Source: Puniceibacterium confluentis
GTDB taxonomy: Bacteria; Pseudomonadota; Alphaproteobacteria; Rhodobacterales; Rhodobacteraceae
DNA length: 64,000 bases
Assembly (NCBI RefSeq): GCF_007923445.1
Contig: NZ_VOJI01000010.1
Coordinates: 124,001-188,000, forward strand
Direction: 5' to 3'
Shown here: in pieces, positions 55,283 to 64,000 of the stretch
Numbering within the stretch: the first letter of the stretch is position 1
How the letters are laid out: every line of letters begins with the position of its first letter
Program-made: the position numbers and the translations under genes
Notes under the pieces: model-generated
The model's input: the letters and a program-made list of their open reading frames with translations, nothing else
What the model was told of the DNA's origin: nothing
Databases searched by the model: none

Positions 55283-55364
55283 GCGGATAGCGGCGGCGTC
55301 CGAGGGGCCATCTCTCTGGCCGCTTCCGCCCGAGCCATCAGACTTTTGAAATACCCGGCTCGAA

Positions 55365-55394
55365 ATGCACCCACCCCTCCAAGGGTGGGTGCAT
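55365..55394. repeat. Perfect 12-bp hairpin
   Basis: ATGCACCCACCC (55365-55376) and GGGTGGGTGCAT (55383-55394) with the 6-nt loop CTCCAA. It lies 82 nt past dapA; there is no T-run in the dapA direction (three T in the other), so it is either a weak terminator or a transcript stabiliser. Confidence 0.6.
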
Positions 55395-55576
55395 CCGCAC
55401 GCCTGCACAAACGGAATAACCTCTGCGATCACAAACCGGAGCGCGCAGCCGACGCCGACCTGCCCTGAAGACCGCGCCGGAAGCTGCGGCGGTCATCACC
55501 GCGAACAACTGAATGCGGCGTGCCCGTCCCGCTTTTGCAAAGCGCCACCTTCCAGCGCCAACCGGCATGGCATGCG

Positions 55577-55604
55577 AAAGGCTCCGGCCACCTGGACCGG
55601 AGCC
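55577..55604 (-). terminator. Terminator of the M16 peptidase pair
   Basis: GGCTCCGG (55580-55587) and CCGGAGCC (55597-55604), 9-nt loop; on the minus strand TTTC follows. It lies 38 nt past the peptidase stop. Confidence 0.6.
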
Positions 55605-55642
55605 CCCGGGAAATTTCCCCGGAGAGCGCCGCAGGGCGGGTC

Positions 55643-56977
55643 TTACTGGCCCGGAACCGGCAGCACCTGCGCGGCGTCGGGCAACCCTTCGGGCTGGCCG
55701 ACCACCACAAAACGCAGCGCTTCGGGTTTCAGCAGTCTTGCGGCCACACGCTTGACATCTTCCAGCGTCACCGCCTCGATCCGGGCGTTGCGGGTCCGGG
55801 CGTAGTCGATGGGAAAATCATCCATCTGCATCCCGGCAAGGATGGCCGCGATCGGCCCGTTCCCGTCAAAGCGCAGGGGATAGGAGCCAGTGAGATAGGT
55901 CTTGGCCTGATCCAGTTCGTCCTGCGTCACCCCGTCGTTCGCCATCTTCGCCCATTCGTCCGTGATCACCTGAATGGCCTCGGCCACGCGGTTGTTGGCA
56001 GAGGCAACCCGGCCCGCAACCAGCGCGGCATGATCCTTGGTCGCGAGATAGGTGTAGACCCCATAGGTCAGGCCACGCTTTTCACGCACCTCGGTCATCA
56101 GCCGCGCCTCAAAGCCGCCGCCGCCAAGGACCACATTCATCAGATAGGCCGGGAAGAAATCGGGGTCGTCCATCCCGATACCTTCGTGCCCGAACAGCGC
56201 GACGGACTGCGGCGTATCAAAGGGAATCACCGTGACGCCGGCGCTGGCCTTCACCGGGATATCCGGTGGCTGCGGCCGTCCGGTCGCAGGCAGATCGCCC
56301 AGCAACCGGTCCAGCAATCCGGCCATGGCCTCGGGCGTGATGTCGCCCGCCGCACTGACATAGATCCGGTCGCGCGCGAGCGCCCCTTGCCAGGCTGCGA
56401 CGATGTCATCCCGGGTCAGAGCCGAAACCGACTCAAGAGTGCCTTCGTAACGGCTCCCGTAGGGGTGGTTCGGGAACATCACCTGATCAAAGGCCGCGCC
56501 GACAATCGAATCCGGGTCGGTCGCGTCCGACCGCAACCCTGACAAAACCTGTGCCCGAACCCGTTCGATGGCATCCGCGTCGAACCGCGGCGCGACCAGA
56601 GTTTCGCGCAGCAGCGCCAGCGCCGAATCCTGGTTCTCGCTCAGGAACTGCGCCGAAACGCTCACCGCATCGTCGTAGACCGAATACTTGAACCGCGCCG
56701 CCAGTTCTTCGCTCGCCTGAGCAAACTGCTGCGCATCCATCTCGCCGGCCCCCTCTTCCAGCAGCCCGACCATCAGGTTGGTGGCCCCGCGTCGGTCCGG
56801 AAGATCCAGAGAAGCGCCCCCCTTGAACCGGATCTCGAGCGAGACGAAGGGTATCGACGGCTCTGGCACCAGCCAGGCGGTAATTCCCCCAGGCGAGGTC
56901 ACTTCGGTGATCTCGATCTCGGCCACCGCCGGTGACACGATCAAGAAGCTCAGGACAACTGCGACGAAAGCTTTCAC
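55643..56977 (-). CDS. M16 family peptidase-like protein without the zinc motif
   Basis: 444 aa with signal peptide (KAFVAVVLSFLIVSPAVA). M16 fold, but the HxxEH zinc motif is absent at its expected place (about residue 65, GATNLMVGLLEEG). C-terminal M16 block KRGLTYGVYTYL is present. Such inactive partners pair with an active subunit to form a heterodimer, like mitochondrial processing peptidase. It overlaps the active gene by 4 nt. Confidence 0.92.
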   Translation of the reverse strand: MKAFVAVVLSFLIVSPAVAEIEITEVTSPGGITAWLVPEPSIPFVSLEIRFKGGASLDLPDRRGATNLMVGLLEEGAGEMDAQQFAQASEELAARFKYSVYDDAVSVSAQFLSENQDSALALLRETLVAPRFDADAIERVRAQVLSGLRSDATDPDSIVGAAFDQVMFPNHPYGSRYEGTLESVSALTRDDIVAAWQGALARDRIYVSAAGDITPEAMAGLLDRLLGDLPATGRPQPPDIPVKASAGVTVIPFDTPQSVALFGHEGIGMDDPDFFPAYLMNVVLGGGGFEARLMTEVREKRGLTYGVYTYLATKDHAALVAGRVASANNRVAEAIQVITDEWAKMANDGVTQDELDQAKTYLTGSYPLRFDGNGPIAAILAGMQMDDFPIDYARTRNARIEAVTLEDVKRVAARLLKPEALRFVVVGQPEGLPDAAQVLPVPGQ

Positions 56978-58317
56978 TGGCCCACCTCCTCGGCGGCCAT
57001 CAGCCAGCCGGTCACCGATTTCTTGCGGTCAAAGACCGACCGCGCGGCGGCAATCACATCGTCCCCGCTCACTGCCTGCAGCACATCCGGCCAGGCCTGC
57101 ACATCCTCGACCGTCAGGCCGGCGGTGAGTGCTGCGCCGTAACGGCGGGCAATCTTGTCCGCCGAATCCCGGGCATAGATCTGCTGCGCTTTCATCTGGA
57201 ACTTGATCCGCTCGAGCTGTTCGGGATCGACACCATCCTGGATGAACTGCGCGACGGTCGCATCCAGCGCCGCCTCGGCATCCTGCAGGCTGACCCCCTC
57301 CGAGGGAACAATGATCAGCCCGAAGGTGGTGTCATCCAGCGACGTCGCATCGTAAAACGCCGAGGTGTAGACCGCCGTCTGAGTTTCGAACTGCAACTTC
57401 TGGGTCAGAACCGAGGTCTGCCCGCCCCCAAGGATCTCTGACAGCACCACCAGCGCCGCGGCCTTCTCCTGCAATCCGGGGTCCCGTTCCGGCGCCAGGT
57501 AGGTCCGCATCACATAGGGCTGAGACACGCGCGCATCGCGGAAGATCAGACGCCGTTCGGTGTTCTGCGGCGGTTCCTGCGGACGGGCACGCGGCTTCAG
57601 CGCGGGATTGGCCGGGATCGGCCCATAGTGTTTTTCGGCGAGGGCACGCACCTCTTCGGGGGTCGCATCGCCGGCAACGATCAGGATCGCATTGTTCGGC
57701 GCGTAATTCTGCTGATAAAACTCCAGCGCCTTTTGCAGATCCAGCGCCTCCATCTCATGACGCCAGCCGATGACCGGTACACCATACCGGTGGTTCAGGT
57801 ATTGCGCCGCGTTGCGCTGCTCGGAGAACAGCGCGCCAGGGTCGTTTTCCACCCGGGTGTTGCGTTCTTCGATGATCACGTCGCGTTCGGTCGCGATGTC
57901 GGCCTCGTCCAGCTGCAGGTTGACCATCCGGTCGGATTCCATCTCCATCATCAGATCCAGCCGGTCCGAGGCAACGCGCTGAAAGTAACCGGTGTAGTCG
58001 AAGCTGGTAAAGGCATTGTCGGTACCACCATTGGCCGCGACAATCTTGCTGAACTCACCCGAAGCGCGCCTGTGCGTGCCCTTGAACAGCAGATGCTCGA
58101 GGAAATGTGCAACCCCCGAAGACCCGGCCGACTCGTCCGCCGACCCCGCCCGATACCAGACCATGTGCACCACCGCCGGGGCGCGGTGATCTTCGATCAC
58201 CACCACCTCCATGCCATTGCCCAGCGTAAAGCTGGTGACAGGTTCTCTTGCATCCTCGGCCTGCGCCGCCAGCGCGACAGCGGACAGGGCGGCAACAAGG
58301 CTTGCACGTCTCAGCAT
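56974..58317 (-). CDS. Active M16 family zinc peptidase
   Basis: 447 aa with signal peptide (VAALSAVALAAQA). Zinc motif HFLEH (about residues 71-75) with the downstream Glu in the TERDVIIEERN helix. It is the active subunit of a periplasmic M16 pair with the gene that overlaps its end. The substrate is unknown; relatives degrade short peptides or process PQQ-type precursors. Confidence 0.94.
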   Translation of the reverse strand: MLRRASLVAALSAVALAAQAEDAREPVTSFTLGNGMEVVVIEDHRAPAVVHMVWYRAGSADESAGSSGVAHFLEHLLFKGTHRRASGEFSKIVAANGGTDNAFTSFDYTGYFQRVASDRLDLMMEMESDRMVNLQLDEADIATERDVIIEERNTRVENDPGALFSEQRNAAQYLNHRYGVPVIGWRHEMEALDLQKALEFYQQNYAPNNAILIVAGDATPEEVRALAEKHYGPIPANPALKPRARPQEPPQNTERRLIFRDARVSQPYVMRTYLAPERDPGLQEKAAALVVLSEILGGGQTSVLTQKLQFETQTAVYTSAFYDATSLDDTTFGLIIVPSEGVSLQDAEAALDATVAQFIQDGVDPEQLERIKFQMKAQQIYARDSADKIARRYGAALTAGLTVEDVQAWPDVLQAVSGDDVIAAARSVFDRKKSVTGWLMAAEEVGQ

Positions 58318-58466
58318 GGGCAGAAGTCCTCCAGATGCGGTTGACCCTCAACCTACGGCGCGGGGGCAGGACTTCAAGTCACGATGCGTGGCAGAAACTA
58401 TACAGATTTGTCAGCTGACCTGCCAGGCCGGGACCGGCCCCCGGGGGGCGCCCCGTGGCGGGCGGG

Positions 58467-58976
58467 TCAGCGCGCCTCGGGCGGGGCCGAGGGGGTGCGG
58501 ATACCCTGGCCGCGCAGCCGCGCCAGTTCGGCACCGGCATCCAGTCTCTGGCTGCTGTAGGCGCGGTTGTACTCGTCTTCCTTGACCAGCCGCCAGCTGA
58601 ACAGCGCCTTGCGTTTGCGGTAGGCGACGTCCTCCTGCGCCAACTGCGCCCGGATCGTGGCGTCCACCCCAAAACGCTGGGCCGTGCCCAGCAGCGCCGC
58701 ATCGGCGCCGGACACGGTCGTTCCGTACAGCGCACCGGGGTTGCCACCCAGCGCCGCCACGGCATCGGCCAGGGGCGCCTGGTCTGTGCGGTTTGACGCA
58801 CCCGGTGTGGGCGGCGGCAGCTCGCTGAAATTCGGCGGCGTCTCCAGCGGCTTGGGGGGCACGATGGCGAATTCCTCGGGGGTCGAGCGGTTGGTGCTCA
58901 AGTCGCGCAGACGTCCGTCGCCGCAGGACGCAAGCCACGTCACCCCAAGCATTATGATCATGCAGCGCCCGAACAT
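58467..58976 (-). CDS. DUF3035 lipoprotein
   Basis: 169 aa, GGGAGG upstream. Lipoprotein signal with LASCG (Cys18), then the family block DLSTNRSTPEEFAIVPPKPLETPPNF, a Pro-rich linker, and an acidic/basic helical C terminus. Known only as DUF3035, common between lspA and the M16 peptidases in Rhodobacterales. LspA next to it is the enzyme that would process it. Confidence 0.85.
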   Translation of the reverse strand: MFGRCMIIMLGVTWLASCGDGRLRDLSTNRSTPEEFAIVPPKPLETPPNFSELPPPTPGASNRTDQAPLADAVAALGGNPGALYGTTVSGADAALLGTAQRFGVDATIRAQLAQEDVAYRKRKALFSWRLVKEDEYNRAYSSQRLDAGAELARLRGQGIRTPSAPPEAR

Positions 58977-59053
58977 CGCCTGCCTCCCGTTCCGTTCCGC
59001 TCAGCCTTAGCCGATCTCGGCGCAGAGGTCACGGGGCCTTTTGCATTCCCGGC

Positions 59054-59539
59054 TCAGCGCGTCTTCCTGCCGGACGGAACCCGACGCGAGGGAAACAGCA
59101 CCAGCCCGATGGCACCGGCGAAAATGGCGATATCGGCCACGTTGAAGGCATAGGGATTGTTGAGCCCGCAACACGACATGTTGAGAAAATCCGCCACCGC
59201 TCCGTAGAGCAGCCGGTCCACCACATTGCCCAGTGCACCGCCGATCAGCAGCCCCGCCGACACCAACCCCCAACGCCCGGGCGGATCGCGCCGCATCCAG
59301 ACCAGCACAAACAGCACGATGCCCAGCGCGACGGCGATCAGCACCCACTTGGTGGCATCCGCCTGCCCGGACAACAGGCCGAAGTTGATGCCATAGTTCC
59401 AGGCCATGCGAAAATTCAGCAGCGGCGGCCAGACGTCGATCTGCCCGCGTGTGGCCAGATCCATCAGATGCACCACCGCCCATTTGCTCGCCTGATCCAG
59501 CAGGAAGGTCCAGAACCCGACCCAGAAAACCAGCTTCAC
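59054..59539 (-). CDS. lspA: Lipoprotein signal peptidase
   Basis: 161 aa, four TM helices. Catalytic aspartates in [16 protein letters not shown] and [16 protein letters not shown]. It cleaves lipoprotein signal peptides after lipid modification. Its start lies 33 nt after copy C of the 23-nt element. Confidence 0.95.
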   Translation of the reverse strand: MKLVFWVGFWTFLLDQASKWAVVHLMDLATRGQIDVWPPLLNFRMAWNYGINFGLLSGQADATKWVLIAVALGIVLFVLVWMRRDPPGRWGLVSAGLLIGGALGNVVDRLLYGAVADFLNMSCCGLNNPYAFNVADIAIFAGAIGLVLFPSRRVPSGRKTR

Positions 59540-59572
59540 AGCACCCCCGTCCGGGTCATCGCGCCCTCCTTC

Positions 59573-59595
59573 GTTTCTTCTCTTTCCAAATACTC
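59573..59595 (-). repeat. Copy C of the 23-nt element upstream of lspA
   Basis: Identical over 23 bases to copy A at 47131-47153. It lies in the purH-lspA gap. Confidence 0.8.
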
Positions 59596-59639
59596 GAAAA
59601 TCCGCCCGTCCAGCGCGCGCGACGTCCCGGAACCGGCCC

Positions 59640-61229
59640 TCAGTGCCGGAAATGCCGCATGCCTGTCAGCACCATGGCGATTCCCGCCTCGTCGGCGGCC
59701 CGGATCACGTCGTCGTCGCGCATCGACCCGCCGGGCTGGATCACCGCCCTTGCGCCCGCCTCGGCCGCCGTCAGCAATCCGTCGGCAAAGGGAAAGAACG
59801 CATCCGACGCCACGACCGAGCCCTGTGTCAGCGGCGCGGACAACCCCATCACCTCGGCCATGTCCTGCGACTTTCGCGCCGCGATGCGGGTCGAATCGAC
59901 CCGGCTCATCTGCCCGGCACCGACACCCACCGTGGCGCCGTCCTTCACATAGATGATGGCGTTGGATTTCACATGTTTTGCCACGGTCCAGGCGAACAGC
60001 AGGTCGCGCATCTGCGCCTCGGTCGGCTTGACCTTGGTCACCACCCGCAACTCGTCCATCGAGATCCGCCCGGTGTCACGGTCCTGCACCAGCATCCCGC
60101 CCGACACCTGCCGGTAAGTCAGACCACCGGCGGCGGTATCGGCCAGACCGCCGGTCACCAGCAGCCGCAGGTTCTTTTTCCGCGCGAACACCGCCCGGGC
60201 CGCGTCATCCGCCCCCGGCGCGATCACCACCTCGGTGAAAATCTCGGAAATCGCCTCGGCGGTCGCCCCGTCCAGCACCTGGTTCAGAGCGATGATGCCG
60301 CCAAAGGCACTGGTCCGGTCACAGTCGAAGGCCCGTCCGTACGCTTCTTTCAGGGTCGCGCCGCGTGCCACACCGCAGGGGTTGGCGTGTTTGATGATCG
60401 CGCAGGCCGGACCATCCTCGGGCGCAAACTCCGAGACCAGTTCGAACGCGGCGTCGGTGTCGTTGATGTTGTTGTAGCTCAGTTCCTTGCCCTGAAGCTG
60501 CTGCGCCGTCGCCACCCCGGGGCGCGCGCTGCCGTCGACATAAAAGGCTGCGGTCTGGTGCGGATTCTCGCCATAGCGCAGCGTCTGCGCCAGCGTGCCC
60601 GCAAAGACGCGCCGCCGCGGCGCCGCGAGTTCCAGCGCTCCGGCCATCCAGGCCGACACGGCGGCGTCATAGGCCCCGGTGCGCGCATAGGCGGTCTGCG
60701 CCAGCTTCTGGCGGAAGGCATAGGTTGTCTGGCCGTCGTTGGCGTTCAACTCGTCAAGCAACGGCGCGTAATCGGCCACATCCACCAAGACGCTGACAAA
60801 GCCGTGGTTCTTGGCAGCCGCACGGATCATCGCCGGACCGCCGATGTCGATGTTCTCGATGCAGGTTTCGTAATCCGCGCCCTTGGCCACGGTCGCTTCG
60901 AACGGATAGAGGTTCACGACCAGCAGGTCGATCGCACCGATGCCGTGCTGTTCCATCGCCGCCACATGCTCGGGATTGTCGCGCAGCGCCAGCAGTCCGC
61001 CGTGCACCCCGGGGTGCAGGGTCTTGACCCGGCCATCCATCATCTCCGGAAAGCCGGTGACATCCGCCACATCCCGCACCTCCAGCCCGGCATCGCGCAG
61101 CGCCGCGGCCGATCCGCCGGTGGACAGCAATTCGACACCGCGCGCGGCCAGCGCCTGGCCAAGGTCAATCAGACCGGTCTTGTCGGAAACGGAAATCAGC
61201 GCGCGGCGGACGGGGGAAAGATCGGTCAT
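59640..61229 (-). CDS. purH: Bifunctional AICAR transformylase / IMP cyclohydrolase
   Basis: 529 aa from [17 protein letters not shown], the standard PurH start and length. N-terminal MGS-like IMP cyclohydrolase domain (residues 1-200; [20 protein letters not shown]), then the transformylase domain with [10 protein letters not shown] and the Lys-His pair IIKHANPCG. Last two steps of purine synthesis. 19 nt after the heparinase-like gene, so co-transcribed with it. Confidence 0.98.
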   Translation of the reverse strand: MTDLSPVRRALISVSDKTGLIDLGQALAARGVELLSTGGSAAALRDAGLEVRDVADVTGFPEMMDGRVKTLHPGVHGGLLALRDNPEHVAAMEQHGIGAIDLLVVNLYPFEATVAKGADYETCIENIDIGGPAMIRAAAKNHGFVSVLVDVADYAPLLDELNANDGQTTYAFRQKLAQTAYARTGAYDAAVSAWMAGALELAAPRRRVFAGTLAQTLRYGENPHQTAAFYVDGSARPGVATAQQLQGKELSYNNINDTDAAFELVSEFAPEDGPACAIIKHANPCGVARGATLKEAYGRAFDCDRTSAFGGIIALNQVLDGATAEAISEIFTEVVIAPGADDAARAVFARKKNLRLLVTGGLADTAAGGLTYRQVSGGMLVQDRDTGRISMDELRVVTKVKPTEAQMRDLLFAWTVAKHVKSNAIIYVKDGATVGVGAGQMSRVDSTRIAARKSQDMAEVMGLSAPLTQGSVVASDAFFPFADGLLTAAEAGARAVIQPGGSMRDDDVIRAADEAGIAMVLTGMRHFRH

Positions 61230-61248
61230 ATGGGTCAGGTTCCTGAGA

Positions 61249-62997
61249 TCAGCTATCGGTCTCCGCCTCGTCCATTGCCAGATCCCGGATCGCGATCGCG
61301 GTGTCCTGAGCCTTGGCCAATGACCAGCGGATGCGCGTCGCATACTCCATCGCGCGCCCGGTTAAAACGATCTGATTGCAGGATCGCGGCCGCAATCGTC
61401 CCTTTTCCAGATAAACCGAGGGTTCCAGCGTCAGTTCCGCGCCGCCTTCGTGCCGGAACACCCAGATTTCGCCCGATCGCAGGGCCATCGACACGGCGGC
61501 ACCGCCCAGATCTACCGCCGAATCCACCTCCGGATGCAGGTGAAACCGCACTTGGTAGGGCAGGCCATTCAGACGCAGCGCATCCATGCGCCGGTCGAAC
61601 ATCTTCTTGTCGCTGTCCTCGAGCGCCATCAACAGGTCTTCGCCCACCAGCCCGCGGCCGTCAAAGGTCAGTTCCAGCACCCGGGCATGGGTCAGGCCGT
61701 GCGTGGCGACATAGCCGTCGTGCCCGCCCTCAAAGCGCAGCCCGTCGACAGCATGGGTGATCTGCACCGGCACGTTCCTTGGCGCATCCTCCAGCATCTC
61801 GCGCAGCGCCGAGCCAACGCGCCCCGGCTTGCCCAGACGGGCGCTGGAATAGCCGTCCAGACACAGCGCCGAATGTGACGGCGTGGCGCGTCCCGCCCGC
61901 CGCCAGTCGCGGCCGAACACCGCCCCCGAGCCGCAGTTGACGATCAGCGGCCGCCTGCCGGACGTCAGTTCGAAGGCCAGCGTCGAGGCATGGGCGTTGT
62001 AGGACGCCCTGCCGGTCGGCGGCGGTGCGGCATCCACCACGATCGAGGTGCGCCCCGCCGACAGCCGGGCATACCCCATGGACAATCCGTCCGGCTGACG
62101 TTTCTTCACACCGCTCACCGCCAGCGCCAGATCAAGCCGCCCGTCCTGCCCGCGCCCGCCACCGTGGAACCGGGCCAGGCCGCCGTCGGCATGGCGCAAT
62201 GCCCGCAGGGTCGGCGCGATCCGCGCGATGGCGGCGACATGTTCGGGGTCCGGCACCATATCCGCCTCTTCCAGCGCGGCCTGCGCCCAGGTCAGCAGGG
62301 TGAATACCTCAAGCAGTTCCTCGGGGTTGCGGGTGGGCAGCCCCCCTTGCGCGTCGACCTGACGGCGGCATTCCACCCCCAGTGCGCGCAGCGCCGGGCG
62401 CGCATGGCTTTCCATGCCCTCCAGCGAAAGGCCCGCATAGATCAGTCCGGTCAGCGCCTCGAACCGCGGCAGCCCGGGCGGCGAAGCCTGCCAGCGCCGC
62501 CCCAGAAAGATCGCCTGCTGCGCCAGAGAGCGAAAGAACAGCGCCGAGTTTTCCGAATTCTGGACCCGCAGGATAAAGATCGCATGGTGAATCCAGCGGA
62601 TGAGCCGCCGACCGGTCAGTTCCGGTGTCCAGCCCGGCCCCTGGCCCTTGCCATGCCGCGAAATCCACCCCCAGAGCCATTCCTGGACCATTCTGCGCGC
62701 CTGGATGTCGCCGACGGCCGCCAGATCATCCAGCCACCCGAACCCGTGCACTTCGTCGGTCCAGGACGCGTCCGGCGGGTCAAGATCCCAGATCATTGCG
62801 CCGGGGGCCTCGATCAGATGCCCGGCAAACATCAGATTTCCGGCGATCAGCTGCCGTCCCCGGGCATAGGCCCCGGTGGTGCGCGGTTCGGGAGACGAGA
62901 CAAAGCCGGTCGCGGGGCGGGCACGGGCCGACAACCGCGCATGAAGGCGGTTCATCAGCCGCGTACGCGCAGCCTGCCAGCTTTCCCTTTCGGACAT
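61249..62997 (-). CDS. Heparinase II/III family protein
   Basis: 582 aa from MSERESWQ (AGAGG eight bases upstream; a GTG at 63030 is weaker). The N-terminal helical toroid is followed by a beta-rich heparinase II/III domain with [27 protein letters not shown] (about 345-372) and a C-terminal beta-sandwich. No signal peptide, which is odd for a polysaccharide lyase and is typical of this purH-linked subgroup. Substrate unknown. Confidence 0.85.
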   Translation of the reverse strand: MSERESWQAARTRLMNRLHARLSARARPATGFVSSPEPRTTGAYARGRQLIAGNLMFAGHLIEAPGAMIWDLDPPDASWTDEVHGFGWLDDLAAVGDIQARRMVQEWLWGWISRHGKGQGPGWTPELTGRRLIRWIHHAIFILRVQNSENSALFFRSLAQQAIFLGRRWQASPPGLPRFEALTGLIYAGLSLEGMESHARPALRALGVECRRQVDAQGGLPTRNPEELLEVFTLLTWAQAALEEADMVPDPEHVAAIARIAPTLRALRHADGGLARFHGGGRGQDGRLDLALAVSGVKKRQPDGLSMGYARLSAGRTSIVVDAAPPPTGRASYNAHASTLAFELTSGRRPLIVNCGSGAVFGRDWRRAGRATPSHSALCLDGYSSARLGKPGRVGSALREMLEDAPRNVPVQITHAVDGLRFEGGHDGYVATHGLTHARVLELTFDGRGLVGEDLLMALEDSDKKMFDRRMDALRLNGLPYQVRFHLHPEVDSAVDLGGAAVSMALRSGEIWVFRHEGGAELTLEPSVYLEKGRLRPRSCNQIVLTGRAMEYATRIRWSLAKAQDTAIAIRDLAMDEAETDS

Positions 62998-63203
62998 CCG
63001 TTTTGCCTCTAGCCCGCTCTTGTCCGCCACTTCGGCGTGTCTTTTGTCAAATGTACTGCGCGGTCACGATAATGTCACCTTGGAATACCGCTTGCGCGGG
63101 CGGGCCAGCCCCCCGGACCGGGGGCCGTGCGATCTGCGTGCCGGGTGAGATGAAAACAGGCACTGCAAAAAGCCTGAGCTTCAAGAATGCGGCCGTGCCG
63201 CTG

Positions 63204-64000
63204 TCAGCCGACCTTGCGCAGCACCGCCATGTAGAATCCGTCCATCCCGCCCGTCTCGGCCCAGTAATCGGGGCGCAGGCGCAGGCCGCCCTCCGGACTG
63301 ATCCACATCGGCTCGATCCCCGGCAGATCCACCGGCAGCACCTCGACGCCGCCACGCTCCAGCGCGGCCTCTACCTGGCACTCGCCCTCGTCCGGGATAA
63401 GCGAACAGGTGCAATAGACCAGCCGCCCCCCGGGCTTGAGCAAGGTCAGCGCATGTTCCAGCATCTGCCCCTGCAGGGCGATCAGACCGTCGATGCCGTC
63501 ACCGGACTTGGCGTGCGGAAGATCCGGGTGCCGACGGATCGTTCCGGTCGCGGAACAGGGCGCATCCAGCACAATCGCGTCATACTGCCCGTCGATCTCC
63601 AGCCCGTCGCCCACCAGAAGGTCGGCGCTCAGCCCGGTGCGCGCAAGGTTCTCTGCCACCCGCGCCATCCGCGGTTCGGACAGGTCCAGCGCTGTCACCC
63701 GCGCGCCTCCTGCGGCCAGTTGCAGGGTCTTGCCCCCGGGCGCAGCACACATGTCCAGCACCGACAGCCCGGTGACATCGCCCAGCAGGCGCACCGGCAT
63801 GGCGGCAGCGGCATCCTGCACCCACCATTCTCCGGCATCGTATCCCGGCATCGCACTGACCTGACCGGCGCCGGTGACCCGCACCGATCCGGTCGGCAGC
63901 ACCAGCCCCCCCACTTTCGCTGCCAGCACCGCCGCATCGCCGCGCGGCGTCAAATCCAGTGGCGCACCGGCAAACTGCACCGCTTCGATGGCCATCACCG
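63204..64000 (-). CDS. rsmB: 16S rRNA (cytosine-5) methyltransferase, C-terminal part (partial)
   Basis: The frame runs through the right edge, leaving about 265 residues. SAM site LDMCAAPGGKTLQLA, motif IV DAPCSATGTIRRHPD and the catalytic-pair motif CTCSLIPDEGE are the RsmB/Sun signature. The N-terminal NusB-like RNA-binding domain lies outside the window. It makes m5C967 in 16S rRNA. The next gene downstream, after about 206 nt, is the heparinase-like one. Confidence 0.92.
   Translation of the reverse strand, partial: VMAIEAVQFAGAPLDLTPRGDAAVLAAKVGGLVLPTGSVRVTGAGQVSAMPGYDAGEWWVQDAAAAMPVRLLGDVTGLSVLDMCAAPGGKTLQLAAGGARVTALDLSEPRMARVAENLARTGLSADLLVGDGLEIDGQYDAIVLDAPCSATGTIRRHPDLPHAKSGDGIDGLIALQGQMLEHALTLLKPGGRLVYCTCSLIPDEGECQVEAALERGGVEVLPVDLPGIEPMWISPEGGLRLRPDYWAETGGMDGFYMAVLRKVG

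Larger units (their letters stand above)
55283..55642. other. Gene-free gap between dapA and the M16 peptidase gene
   Basis: 360 bp between converging genes. It holds two strong hairpins, at 55365-55394 and 55577-55604, listed separately. No credible open frame. Confidence 0.6.

Noticed and set aside
55283-55642. Possible tRNA or CRISPR repeat in the hairpin-rich gap after dapA
   Set aside because: There is no cloverleaf, no TTCGA-type T loop with CCA context, and no repeat-spacer periodicity; only single hairpins.

Overview
The window is a GC-rich chromosomal segment of an alphaproteobacterium, most likely a roseobacter-type member of the Rhodobacterales. The signs are a VPLPA-CTERM sorting tail, the DUF1523 and DUF3035 families, an OmpR-type regulator of the CenR kind, a GAAC-N7-GAAC SOS box in front of dnaE2, and a purH / heparinase-like / rsmB neighbourhood typical of the group (the last from general knowledge, not a search). 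Genes are dense, often overlap by 4 nt, and sit on both strands. I found no rRNA, tRNA, CRISPR array, prophage or insertion sequence.

Layout. 1-2876: 3' part of a Bat-type operon (VWA protein, TPR-like protein, BatD-like protein). 2975-4364: ArsR regulator with a C-terminal cysteine cluster plus an ArsP-type permease, apparently read from a leaderless promoter. 4438-9768: small exported protein, L,D-transpeptidase, LLM flavin oxidoreductase, RibA, an OmpR-type response regulator, a LysR regulator and a divergent 72-aa protein. 9935-12079: pnp. 12538-15684: three exported proteins of unknown function, one with a VPLPA-CTERM anchor. 16126-21927: msrA/msrB, hydantoinase-like protein, queG, GST, mtgA. 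22086-29586: a glutamate synthase operon in which gltD and gltB are separated by two GFA-family genes and a Spy-like gene. 29802-35228: uppP, rsfS-rlmH, and deoC with a two-domain ALDH16-type aldehyde dehydrogenase. 35429-39297: a four-gene Mn/Zn/Fe-type ABC importer behind two Fur-family palindromes. 39368-42292: an SOS-controlled DnaE2 polymerase without the C-terminal OB region. 42339-44277: cyclase, Ohr and divergent OhrR.

44464-52235 is the most interesting stretch. It is a tightly packed operon encoding a long coiled-coil protein, two tiny membrane proteins with acidic/Gly-rich tails, an unknown protein, an AAA+ ATPase, a DUF6638-like protein, another small membrane protein and a DUF1523 protein. 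An AT-rich exonuclease-BRCT gene is inserted seamlessly in the middle. No function is known to me for the set as a whole; an envelope or stress machine driven by the AAA+ protein is an inference.

52310-64000 is housekeeping: lytic transglycosylase, dapA, paired M16 peptidases, DUF3035 lipoprotein, lspA, purH, heparinase II/III-like protein and a partial rsmB cut by the window edge. A roughly 23-nt element (core ATTTGGAAAGAGAAGAA) occurs three times just upstream of start codons.
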